Assembly (NCBI GenBank): GCA_021775005.1
Contig: JAJFIK010000082.1
Coordinates: forward strand, 1 to 64,000
Direction: 5' to 3'
DNA: 64,000 bases
From: Rhodospirillales bacterium
GTDB taxonomy: Bacteria; Pseudomonadota; Alphaproteobacteria; JAJFIK01
The translations under genes and the position numbers were made by a program. This document shows, in pieces, positions 9,613 through 18,194 of the stretch (within the stretch, counting starts at the first letter, position 1; every line of letters begins with the position of its first letter). The notes beneath the pieces were generated by a model, which did no database searches, was not told the origin of the DNA, and saw only the letters and a program-made list of their open reading frames with translations.

Positions 9613-10563
9613 TCAGTCGTCTAATTCCAACAGCGGTTCTGGGTCCAACCCCAGGTCAAGGCTCTCCGTTGAGGTCGGCTCAGGATCGACATCGGTTTCA
9701 TCCGGCGCTGCTGCAGTGGGCACAGGGTCCGTTTCTGGCTGCACATCTGCTTCGATAAATATGAAAGAAGTGTTCCAGGGACCATAATTCAAACTGCTGA
9801 CGCCGTGGCGCTCGCTGGCATCATAGACTGAACGGCCATCCACAATTTGAATAGCCACCGCACCGCCCGCATCTGTAATCATACCTGCGTGAACTGCTGC
9901 CGAACAGATGCTCGAGTCCGTCGTATAAACATCAGTGCCCCACACGCGCGTGAACGATCCCAGCCCCAACTCAGGGCAACCAAAACGAAATTCCGTTCCG
10001 ATTTGTTCACGGTAGTCAACAGCATTGCTGCGCCAATTAATCTGAGTGACCGTCGCACGCACGCGCCGCCGACCAAATGACCTTGGGTCGCGCGCTTGTT
10101 GAACATCGTTTACCTCAGGCTGAAAAACAGGTGTCGCGCCGCTTTCGCTCACGCTGCATTCGCCAGAAAAGATACAATCGCGAATCTGATCGCGGACGCG
10201 CATCCCCAGAATTTCATCGAGCGAACCCACAGTAATCAGCAATAACACGCGAGCGGCATAGGGACTGTTGAGCTGCAAGGAGTCATTGTCTGAGGCACAG
10301 CCTATAGTGACATTGACTTCTATGGCGTTGCCGCCAACCAACCAGCCATCGACGACATCAAGCGGTATGCCAAGGCCCATGGAGCTATTGACGCTGTTGA
10401 TCGAACGTGTTGCGCGAGTGATGCAAGTGTCATGAGAGATGTCCACCCAGTTCGATTGGCGCGCAAAAAACATACCTTCTTGCGCCCAGATCGCGCCAGG
10501 CATCAGTGCCGTAACCGATAGTGAAACCAGCAATGCCGTTAGAAATGTCGTCAACCGAGCCAT
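9613..10563 (-). CDS. Secreted LCCL-domain protein
   Basis: A 316-residue protein with a signal peptide (MARLTTFLTALLVSLSVTAL... IWAQ, cleavage ~27). Residues ~195-275 match the LCCL fold: CPELGLGSFTRVWGTDVYTTDSSICSAAVHAG followed by GGAVAIQIVDGRS and SSLNYGPWNTSF. A second cysteine-containing segment (DISHDTCITRATRS... VTIGCASDND) precedes it. The last ~45 residues are rich in Asp, Glu, Pro and Thr, likely disordered. LCCL domains occur in secreted proteins of eukaryotes and some bacteria; a role here is not known. It stands alone between the oxidase and the nitrate modules. Confidence 0.75.
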   Translation of the reverse strand: MARLTTFLTALLVSLSVTALMPGAIWAQEGMFFARQSNWVDISHDTCITRATRSINSVNSSMGLGIPLDVVDGWLVGGNAIEVNVTIGCASDNDSLQLNSPYAARVLLLITVGSLDEILGMRVRDQIRDCIFSGECSVSESGATPVFQPEVNDVQQARDPRSFGRRRVRATVTQINWRSNAVDYREQIGTEFRFGCPELGLGSFTRVWGTDVYTTDSSICSAAVHAGMITDAGGAVAIQIVDGRSVYDASERHGVSSLNYGPWNTSFIFIEADVQPETDPVPTAAAPDETDVDPEPTSTESLDLGLDPEPLLELDD

Positions 10564-10670
10564 AGGTCATACCTTCTTATCCGTGCCCCGCCGGAAGCCC
10601 TAGCACGATTGGCTCGATTCGTCACAAGCCATTATTTGAACAAGTAAATTTTCACCCCGCCTCACGCTCA

Positions 10671-10799
10671 CTACTCTTGGAAAATCAGTGTGATGCCAAA
10701 GACAAAGAGCTCATCGCGCGTCAGGATCACTTCCTCGTTAGGCCAAGGCACCAGGCATAGAGGCGGCTTGAGATATGGAAAGGCCGACGGGTTGTGCAC
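10671..10799 (-). pseudogene. Possible small gene or gene remnant upstream of mobA
   Basis: On the minus strand a frame open from an in-frame stop near 10850 ends at TAG 10671-10673 and reads in its last part PNEEVILTRDELFVFGITLI plus FQE, which looks like genuine protein. The only start-like codon in a fitting place is GTG at 10797-10799, giving 42 residues. It may be the C-terminal scrap of a decayed gene or a small gene; no family is recognised. It would be divergent from mobA and would sit in the mobA promoter region. Confidence 0.25.
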
Positions 10800-10840
10800 G
10801 AGGGCACGAGATACGTGGCGCGGGCGACGATGAACCCCGT

Positions 10841-11470
10841 ATGCTTGTTAAGCGAGTCGTTCAATCACCGGAGCAAGAGACCTTGAAAGAGATCTACGGA
10901 ATTATCCTCTCAGGCGGACAAAGCCGCCGCTTCGGTAGCGCGAAGGCGCAAGCCGCGCTTGATGGGCGAACTCTGATCAGCCACGTGGTTGCCCGCCTTA
11001 AACCCCAAGTGGCTGAGCTCGCTATCGCGGGGCCTACCTACGGGGAAGCGCTGCCTATGCTTGATGACGGCGCGCACGGCGGCCAAGGGCCGCTTGCCGG
11101 CGTGGTCGCTGGATTGGCCTGGGCGCAACGCAAACCGGATGCAGCCTGGTTGCAGGTCGCTCCCTGCGACATGCCGTTTCTCCCCTTAAATCTTGTGGCG
11201 CAATTGCGGGACCATGCGATGGCCGGACGACCCATTGCCATAGCCGACGCGCGGCACACCCAGGTAGGTAGCGCCTTGTGGCCGCTGGCATGCGGCACCA
11301 AGTTGGTTGAGATTTTATCTGGCGATGGCAAACGGTCGCTCACGCAAGCATTTGAGCGCCTTGACGGGATTACCCTGGATGCCAGCCAGCTTGAACTGAG
11401 CGGCTCATTTGACAACATCAACACAATTGAAGATTTAGCCCGCGCCAATAAAGGCCAGCCCGAGGGCTGA
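10841..11470 (+). CDS. mobA: Molybdenum cofactor guanylyltransferase MobA
   Basis: A nucleotidyltransferase of about 195-210 residues. The N-terminal motif GIILSGGQSRRFGSAKAQAALDG is the GTP-binding LxGGxSxRMGxxK signature, followed by GQGPLAGV and the metal-binding CDMPFLP. MobA converts Mo-molybdopterin to the bis-MGD form required by NarG. Start is uncertain: ATG 10841, TTG 10883 (with GGAG upstream) or an upstream ATG at 10775; the conserved part starts only at ~10889. It converges on narI, so it is not in the nar operon but serves it. Confidence 0.9.
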   Translation: MLVKRVVQSPEQETLKEIYGIILSGGQSRRFGSAKAQAALDGRTLISHVVARLKPQVAELAIAGPTYGEALPMLDDGAHGGQGPLAGVVAGLAWAQRKPDAAWLQVAPCDMPFLPLNLVAQLRDHAMAGRPIAIADARHTQVGSALWPLACGTKLVEILSGDGKRSLTQAFERLDGITLDASQLELSGSFDNINTIEDLARANKGQPEG

Positions 11471-11497
11471 CCCTTTATGATTTGGGTGTCGCCAAAT

Positions 11498-12202
11498 TCA
11501 TTCAGCCGGCGAGTGACCTTTTTTGGTGCGCACAATTTGATACCCCGTGCGCCACAAGTACCTCACCGGCGCGCTGAACATGTGCACCAATCGCGTGAAT
11601 GGGAACACCAGCATGATCGTTAGGCCAAGGAATATATGGGCCTTGAACAGGAAGTGGGCGTTCAAAACATAGTGCGCAGCGTTCAAGTCAAAGCTGAATA
11701 TCCCTTGGGCCCATGACATAAAGTGGACCATCTCCTCGCCATCGAGGTGCTGCAACGAGACAAAAATGGTCGCCATGCCAAGTAGAAGCTGCGCATAGAG
11801 CATGAGCAGAATGGCAATATCCCAAAAGCTTGATGTGGTGCGTATGCGCGCGTCGAACAAACGCCGTTGGATCAGCATTGTAGCCCCGATGAAGCACACG
11901 ATGCCGGCACCGCCACCAGCGACAATGGCAAGGATTTGCTTGGCCCCATGACTGACTCCAAGGAAATCAAACACCCATATGGGCGTAAGAAGACCAACAA
12001 GATGGCCAAAGAAAATCAGCAAGATACCCACATGAAAGAGGATAGAACCCCACACCAGCTGCTTGCGACGCAAGAGTTGACTTGACCCAGAGCGCCACGA
12101 ATAGGGTTCGCGATCATAGCGAATGACCGAGCCCACGAGGAGGACCGCAAGGGCAATGTAGGGGTAAATTCCAAACGCCACTGTGTTGAGATAGGTCAGC
12201 AT
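11498..12202 (-). CDS. narI: Respiratory nitrate reductase gamma subunit NarI
   Basis: A 234-residue membrane protein with five predicted helices starting MLTYLNTVAFGIYPYIALAVLLVG, with histidines in helices 2 and 5 (FHVGILLIFFGHLVGL and AHIFLGLTIMLVFPFTRLVH) placed as the ligands of the two b hemes. It oxidises quinol at the periplasmic side and passes electrons to NarH. Its ATG follows the narJ stop directly (TAGATG). It converges on mobA. Confidence 0.96.
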   Translation of the reverse strand: MLTYLNTVAFGIYPYIALAVLLVGSVIRYDREPYSWRSGSSQLLRRKQLVWGSILFHVGILLIFFGHLVGLLTPIWVFDFLGVSHGAKQILAIVAGGGAGIVCFIGATMLIQRRLFDARIRTTSSFWDIAILLMLYAQLLLGMATIFVSLQHLDGEEMVHFMSWAQGIFSFDLNAAHYVLNAHFLFKAHIFLGLTIMLVFPFTRLVHMFSAPVRYLWRTGYQIVRTKKGHSPAE

Positions 12203-12916
12203 CTACCTGCCCTCCGGTGCTTTGGCGCTTTCAGGAACGGCCATGCGCGCAAGCATGTCCTCCGCCACCGGGCAGCCCGCGTCCTGATCCGGAGCGGCGG
12301 CAGGACCAAATACCACGGCCGCTTCTTCCCAAACCGCATCGATGGCTTCCAGGTCATTGGGGTCGTCTTCAGGCTCATTTAGCAGCGCCTGCACGGTTGC
12401 CGCTTCGGGGGTCACCCCACTGAGGGTTTCAAGAGCGGCTAGGAGATCCGCATAGGGCGCGCACTTTTCTTGGAGGCGCTTGCTCAGCGCTTCATAGATG
12501 TGCGCAGGACGCCCCAGGTGCTCAACCGCCTCCGCAAGAGGCAATAACGCGAGGAATTCCAGGAACGCCGGAAGGAAATCAGGCAGCTGCTTGGTAGTGA
12601 GCTCAAGGCCGGTCTCATCATAAAGACCAAGAAGGTCGACCATCGCCTGCCCCCGATCGCGCCCTTCCCCATGGACATGCTCAAAGAGATGAAGCGATTG
12701 AGACTTGGTGCGATCAAACAAAAGTACATAGCGCTCTTGCAGCTCGTAAATGTCCAAGCTCTCGAGATCTGCCAGTATGCCCTCAACACCGCGCCGCGCT
12801 TGCGCGGGGAGCAGAGCTTCGTCATCCAGTACCCGGCGAAAATCTGGCACCGCCGCGCAAAGATCTTTGGTGGGATAATCAAGCAGTAATGAGAGAACTT
12901 TAAACGTCTTGATCAT
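12203..12916 (-). CDS. narJ: Nitrate reductase assembly chaperone NarJ
   Basis: A 237-residue soluble protein of the NarJ/TorD family: KVLSLLLDYPTKDL at the N terminus, YVLLFDRTKSQSLHLFEHVHGEGRDRGQAM in the middle (the conserved E-H-x-H-G region) and an acidic C terminus. It binds the NarG N terminus and controls molybdenum cofactor loading. Its start overlaps the narH stop by 4 nt (ATGA). Confidence 0.95.
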   Translation of the reverse strand: MIKTFKVLSLLLDYPTKDLCAAVPDFRRVLDDEALLPAQARRGVEGILADLESLDIYELQERYVLLFDRTKSQSLHLFEHVHGEGRDRGQAMVDLLGLYDETGLELTTKQLPDFLPAFLEFLALLPLAEAVEHLGRPAHIYEALSKRLQEKCAPYADLLAALETLSGVTPEAATVQALLNEPEDDPNDLEAIDAVWEEAAVVFGPAAAPDQDAGCPVAEDMLARMAVPESAKAPEGR

Positions 12917-14442
12917 TCCCCTGCCTCCATGGCTTTCGATCTCACATTGCGTTTTGGCTTGCCAAAGAGATCCGCTTTGCTCTCACCACCCGAACAGCCA
13001 TTACCAAAGCTGAAACCGCAACCGCCCTGGATATCGAATACATCTTCGCCGTTCTCCCGGTGCGAGGTGGGCACCACAAAGCGGTCCTCATAGTTCGCGA
13101 TGGCCATGATGTGATACATGTCCTTGATAATTTCAGGGGTCAGGCCCACGAGGTCCGCAATAGCGGGGTCCTCAAAGCCATCAGTCATTTTGGTACGCAT
13201 GAAGGCGCGCATGGCCAACATGCGGCGCAAGGCCGAGCGAATGGGCGCTTCCGCCCCTGCGGTTAAAAGGTTGGCGAGATAGCGCACCGGGATGCGCATG
13301 GAATCCACATCCGGCAACCCTTCCGCCCAACCGATTTTCCCTGCCTCGGCCGCTGATTGAATGGGCGAGAGCGGCGGGATGTACCATACCATCGGCAAGG
13401 TGCGGTATTCCGGGTGAAGCGGGAACGCCACCTTCCATTCCATCGCCATTTTCCATACGGGCGAGACTTTGGCCGCCTCAAGCCAAGCTTCAGGAACGCC
13501 ATCTTTACGCGCCTGCTCTTGGACTTCAGGATCGTTGGGATCAAGAAACACAGACATCTGTGAGGCATAAAGGTCTTGCTCGTCTTCTGCAGAGGCGGCT
13601 TCCTCCAAGCGGTCGGCGTCATAAAGGATCACACCGAGATAGCGAATGCGCCCGACACAGGTTTCAGAACACACCGTTGGCAACCCTGCTTCAATGCGCG
13701 GATAGCAGAAGGTGCACTTTTCCGATTTACCGCTCGACCAGTTGTAATAGATCTTCTTATAGGGGCAACTGGAAACGCACATGCGCCAGCCGCGGCATTT
13801 TTCCTGATCGATAAGAACAATGCCGTCTTCTTCGCGCTTGTAGATTGCACCGGAAGGGCACGCCGCCACGCAACTTGGGTTGAGGCAGTGCTCACAGAGG
13901 CGCGGCAGGTACATCATGAAGGTGTTTTCAAACTGGCCGTAGATCTCTTTTTCTATGCCCGCCATGTTTTGATCTTTGGAACGCTTGGAATATTCGCCGC
14001 CAAGGATTTCCTCCCAATTCGGACCGGCTTCGATCTTCTCCATGCGTTTGCCGGTGATCAGCGAACGCGGCCGCGCCGTGGGGAACGCCTCCAGTTCCGG
14101 CGCCTTTTGCAGGTGTTCATAGTCAAAGGTATAGGGCTCGTAGTAGTCGTCGATTTCTGGCAAATCGGGATTGCCAAAAATCTTGGTGAGCATGATGAGC
14201 TTGGAGCCGCCTTTGAGCTCCAGCTTGCCATTTTTCTTCCGCTTCCAGCCGCCGTGCCAATAGCCCTGGTTCTCCCAGTCATCGGGATACCCAATGCCGG
14301 GTTTGGTTTCCACATTGTTGAACCAGGCGTATTCCACGCCTTCACGATTGGTCCAGACGTTCTTGCAGGTCATGGAGCAGGTGTGGCACCCAATGCATTT
14401 ATCAAGATTCAGAACCTTGCCGATTTGTGCGCGTACTTTCAT
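12913..14442 (-). CDS. narH: Respiratory nitrate reductase beta subunit NarH
   Basis: A 509-residue iron-sulfur protein. Cysteine groups: CIGCHTCSMTCKNVW near the N terminus, CEHCLNPSCVAACP, CRGWRMCVSSCPYKK (Trp in place of one Cys, as in the [3Fe-4S] cluster FS4) and CTFCYPRIEAGLPTVCSETC. It moves electrons from NarI heme to NarG. Length and motif order match the NarH family. It lies 9 nt after narG and overlaps narJ. Confidence 0.97.
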   Translation of the reverse strand: MKVRAQIGKVLNLDKCIGCHTCSMTCKNVWTNREGVEYAWFNNVETKPGIGYPDDWENQGYWHGGWKRKKNGKLELKGGSKLIMLTKIFGNPDLPEIDDYYEPYTFDYEHLQKAPELEAFPTARPRSLITGKRMEKIEAGPNWEEILGGEYSKRSKDQNMAGIEKEIYGQFENTFMMYLPRLCEHCLNPSCVAACPSGAIYKREEDGIVLIDQEKCRGWRMCVSSCPYKKIYYNWSSGKSEKCTFCYPRIEAGLPTVCSETCVGRIRYLGVILYDADRLEEAASAEDEQDLYASQMSVFLDPNDPEVQEQARKDGVPEAWLEAAKVSPVWKMAMEWKVAFPLHPEYRTLPMVWYIPPLSPIQSAAEAGKIGWAEGLPDVDSMRIPVRYLANLLTAGAEAPIRSALRRMLAMRAFMRTKMTDGFEDPAIADLVGLTPEIIKDMYHIMAIANYEDRFVVPTSHRENGEDVFDIQGGCGFSFGNGCSGGESKADLFGKPKRNVRSKAMEAGE

Positions 14443-14451
14443 CGTCGCCCC

Positions 14452-17400
14452 CTATTCCGCTGCCGCTGGGCGATCGAGCCAATCCACGTGAGTGAGTTTT
14501 CTCAAAATGACAAACTCATCGCGGTTGGAGCCGACTGTGCCGTGATAATTGAAGCCATAAGACTGTTGCGCGTAACCGCCGATCATGTGGGTCGGCTTCA
14601 GAACAGCGCGAGTGACTGAGTTGTGGATACCGCCGCGGTTTCCGGTGGTAGGTGAGCCGGGAACATTCACGATCTTTTCCTGCGCGTGATACATGAAAAG
14701 TGTGCCTTCGCGAATGCGTTGGCTAACCACCGCCCGTGCCACCAACGCGCCATTGGCGTTATAGGCTTCGACCCAGTCATTGTCCGTGATGCCCACTTTG
14801 GCCGCGTCGGTTTCACTGACCCAAACAATGGGGCCCCCGCGCGACATGGTCAGCATCATCAGATTGTCTGTGTAGGTGGAGTGAATGCCCCACTTCTGGT
14901 GCGGCGTTATGAAGTTCAGGATCACCTGATCGCCTTCACCACTGCGCGCTTCGATATCAGGATTGATGGTCTTGGTATCGATGGGCGGACGATAGGTCAC
15001 AAAACCTTCGCCGAACGCCAGCATCCATGAGTGATCTTGATAAAGCTGCTGACGCCCGGTGAGCGTGCGCCAGGGGATTAACTCATGCACATTGGTGTAG
15101 CCCGCGTTGTAGCAAACTTTTTCTGACTCAATTCCAGACCATGTAGGGGACGAGATGATCTTCCGCGGTTGTGCAACGACGTCACGAAACCGGATTTTTT
15201 CATCTTCTTTAGGGAGCGCCAAATGAGCGTGCTCACGTCCAGTTTTTTTAGAGAGCGCTTCCCAACTTTTGACCGCTACTTCACCGTTGGTCTCCGGTGC
15301 CATCATCAAAATGGCCTCACAGGCATCAATGGCAGTGTCCAGGCGCGGCATGCCCTTGGTCGGGCCTTCTTCGGTGATCTCACCGTTTAAGGCGCGCAGG
15401 TTTTCAATCTCAGGGACTGTGTTCCAATTGATGCCCTTGCCGCCATTGCCAACTTTTTCCATCAGCGGGCCGATGGCCTTGAAGCGGTTGTACAAGTTGG
15501 GATAATCCCGCTCGACCACCGCCACATTAGGCATGGTTTTGCCCGGCACGGCATCGATACTGCCGGTCTTCCAATCTTGCACATCAAAGGGCTGCGCAAT
15601 TTCGCCGGGTGTGTCATGGAGGATCGGCACCAACACGGTGTCTTTTTCCACACCCAAAACCTCTGGCGAAACCTCCGAGAGAGATTTTGCCAAGCCCTTG
15701 AAGATATCCCAATCACTACGAGATTCCCATGCGGGGTCCACTGCCGCCGTGAGCGGATGGATGAAGGGATGCATGTCAGAGGTATTGAGGTCGTTCTTCT
15801 CATACCAGGTTGCCGTGGGCAACACGATGTCCGAGTAAACGCACGTGGTGGACATGCGGAAATCGATGGTTACCAGAAGATCGAGTTTTCCTTCCGGTGC
15901 TTCCTCGTGCCAATTCACTTCATCTGGCTTCTGACCGCCGTCTTCCCCTAAATCCTTGCCCAACACACCATGCTGCGTGCCAAGTAGATGCTTTAGGAAA
16001 TACTCATGGCCCTTGCCGGACGACCCCAGCAAATTTGAGCGCCAAACAAACATATTGCGGGGCCAGTTGCGCGGATCATCTGGATCCTCACAAGACATGG
16101 ACATGGTGCCGGCTTTTAGCTCGCGCGCGACATAGTCTTTCACCTCGAGCCCAGCGGCTTCTGCTTTGCCTGCGATCTCCAGCGGGTTTTCCTGTAGTTG
16201 AGGTGCAGATGGGAGCCAACCCATGCGTTCCGCGCGGACATTATAATCGATCAGCGACCCGCTCCAGTCACCGTCTGGCGCGGTGGGCGAGAGAATCTCA
16301 TCTACGCTGAGTGTTTCATAACGCCACTGATCTGTGTGCGCATAAAAGAACGACGTGGAATTCATTTGCCGTGGTGGCCGCGCCCAATCAAGGGCAAAGG
16401 CCACGGGCAACCACCCGGTTTGTGGCCGCAGTTTTTCCTGCCCCACATAGTGCGCCCACCCGCCGCCGGACTGACCCACGCAGCCGCACATCACCAGCAT
16501 ATTGATGATGCCGCGGTAGTTCATATCCATGTGGTACCAGTGATTGAGGCCCGCCCCCAAAATGACCATGGACTTGCCTTGGGTCTTTTCAGCGTTGAGC
16601 GCGAACTCGCGCGCGACGGTGATGATCTGATCGCGCGGCACGCCGGTAATCTTTTCCGCCCAGGCTGGCGTATAAGGCGCAAAGTCATCAAAGGAGGTGG
16701 CGATGTCTTCACCGCCAAGACCGCGGTCCAGACCATAATTGGCGCAAAGCAGGTCAAACACTGTTGCCACCAGCTTGTCGCCATCTTTAAGCTTCAATGA
16801 CTTGATCGGCACATTCCGCGTCAGCACCTCGGGGTGATCCGTGCCTTCAAAATAGTCATGATGCTGACCGCCGAAATAAGGCATCCCCACGGAAACCACA
16901 TCGTCATGATCTTCATCGGTAATGAGCGTGAGTTTCAAGTTTGTCGGGCTACCGTCTGCGGACTTTTCCTCAAGATTCCAGCGCCCATCTTCTCCCCAGC
17001 GAAAGCCAATAGAGCCCTTGGGAACAACGATCGTTCCGGTGTCGCTATCCCACCCCACCGTCTTCCAATCAGGGTTGTTATCTTCCCCCAGCGCGTCACT
17101 GAAGTCTGAGGCGCGTACAAACCGGCCTGGTACATAGTGGCCGTTCTTTTCCTCAAGCTGCACCAACATGGGCATATCGGAGTATTTGCGAACGTAATCT
17201 TCAAAGTACGGCACCTGCCGATCGAGATGAAACTCGCGCATGATCACATGACCAAACGCCATGGCAAGCGCCGCGTCAGTACCTTGTTTGGGATGCAACC
17301 AAATGTCGCCGAACTTCGATGCTTCGCTGTAGTCGGGGCAGATCACTGCACTCTTGGTGCCCTTGTAGCGGGCTTCGGTATAGAAGTGTGCATCGGGGGT

Positions 17401-18180
17401 GCGGGTCTGCGGCACGTTGGAACCCCAAATCAGCAAGAAGCCTGAATTAAACCAGTCCGCTGATTCCGGCACGTCCGTCTGCTCGCCCCAGGTCTGCGGA
17501 GAGGCCGGCGGCAAATCGCAATACCAATCGTAGAACGACATGCAAACGCCGCCCATGAGCGACAAATATCGTGAACCCGCCGCATAAGAGACCATGGACA
17601 TGGCGGGAATAGGCGAGAATCCGATAACCCGATCAGGGCCATAGGTTTTTGCCGTATAGGCGTTGGCAGCGGCAATGATCTCATTCACTTCTGCCCAAGT
17701 GGACCGCACCATGCCGCCATGGCCGCGTTTGCGTGTGTATGACGCGCGCTTTTCCGGATTCTCAACGATTGATTTCCACGCCGCCACGGGGGTCTGCACG
17801 GCGCGCGCTTCCCGCCAAAGTTTGACCAGCCGGGAGCGTACCAGTGGATATTTCAGGCGGTTGCCGGAATAGAGATACCAACTATAGCTCGCACCGCGGC
17901 TACAGCCGCGAGGCTCATGGTTTGGCAGGTCGGGCCGCGTGCGTGGGTAATCAGTCTGCTGCGTTTCCCAGGTAACGATGCCGCCTTTGACATAGATCTT
18001 CCAGCTGCATGAGCCCGTACAGTTCGCCCCGTGTGTTGAACGAACAATTTTGTCGTGCTGCCAGCGTTTACGGTAGCTCTCCTCCCAGGCGCGGCTTTCG
18101 GTTGTAGTGACACCGTGCCCGTTGGAGAATTTCTCCGGGTGACGTGTGAAAAATGTCAGTCGATCTAATAGATGGCTCAT
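14452..18180 (-). CDS. narG: Respiratory nitrate reductase alpha subunit NarG
   Basis: A 1242-residue molybdoenzyme from ATG 18180 (MSHLLDRLTFF); an upstream in-frame start at 18237 would overlap the transporter gene and adds non-conserved residues. The N terminus has H50-x3-C54-x3-C58 (HGANCTGSC), the His-type ligand set of the FS0 cluster of membrane-bound nitrate reductases. YCDLPPASPQTWGEQTD contains the Asp ligand of molybdenum. It reduces nitrate to nitrite on the cytoplasmic side and needs bis-MGD from MobA. First gene of narGHJI. Confidence 0.97.
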   Translation of the reverse strand: MSHLLDRLTFFTRHPEKFSNGHGVTTTESRAWEESYRKRWQHDKIVRSTHGANCTGSCSWKIYVKGGIVTWETQQTDYPRTRPDLPNHEPRGCSRGASYSWYLYSGNRLKYPLVRSRLVKLWREARAVQTPVAAWKSIVENPEKRASYTRKRGHGGMVRSTWAEVNEIIAAANAYTAKTYGPDRVIGFSPIPAMSMVSYAAGSRYLSLMGGVCMSFYDWYCDLPPASPQTWGEQTDVPESADWFNSGFLLIWGSNVPQTRTPDAHFYTEARYKGTKSAVICPDYSEASKFGDIWLHPKQGTDAALAMAFGHVIMREFHLDRQVPYFEDYVRKYSDMPMLVQLEEKNGHYVPGRFVRASDFSDALGEDNNPDWKTVGWDSDTGTIVVPKGSIGFRWGEDGRWNLEEKSADGSPTNLKLTLITDEDHDDVVSVGMPYFGGQHHDYFEGTDHPEVLTRNVPIKSLKLKDGDKLVATVFDLLCANYGLDRGLGGEDIATSFDDFAPYTPAWAEKITGVPRDQIITVAREFALNAEKTQGKSMVILGAGLNHWYHMDMNYRGIINMLVMCGCVGQSGGGWAHYVGQEKLRPQTGWLPVAFALDWARPPRQMNSTSFFYAHTDQWRYETLSVDEILSPTAPDGDWSGSLIDYNVRAERMGWLPSAPQLQENPLEIAGKAEAAGLEVKDYVARELKAGTMSMSCEDPDDPRNWPRNMFVWRSNLLGSSGKGHEYFLKHLLGTQHGVLGKDLGEDGGQKPDEVNWHEEAPEGKLDLLVTIDFRMSTTCVYSDIVLPTATWYEKNDLNTSDMHPFIHPLTAAVDPAWESRSDWDIFKGLAKSLSEVSPEVLGVEKDTVLVPILHDTPGEIAQPFDVQDWKTGSIDAVPGKTMPNVAVVERDYPNLYNRFKAIGPLMEKVGNGGKGINWNTVPEIENLRALNGEITEEGPTKGMPRLDTAIDACEAILMMAPETNGEVAVKSWEALSKKTGREHAHLALPKEDEKIRFRDVVAQPRKIISSPTWSGIESEKVCYNAGYTNVHELIPWRTLTGRQQLYQDHSWMLAFGEGFVTYRPPIDTKTINPDIEARSGEGDQVILNFITPHQKWGIHSTYTDNLMMLTMSRGGPIVWVSETDAAKVGITDNDWVEAYNANGALVARAVVSQRIREGTLFMYHAQEKIVNVPGSPTTGNRGGIHNSVTRAVLKPTHMIGGYAQQSYGFNYHGTVGSNRDEFVILRKLTHVDWLDRPAAAE

Positions 18181-18194
18181 GAGTTTCGCGCCTC

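Noticed and set aside
13576-14619. 347-codon open frame on the plus strand inside narH
   Set aside because: Antisense of a clear narH gene; such frames arise from codon bias in GC-rich DNA. Composition does not resemble a family.
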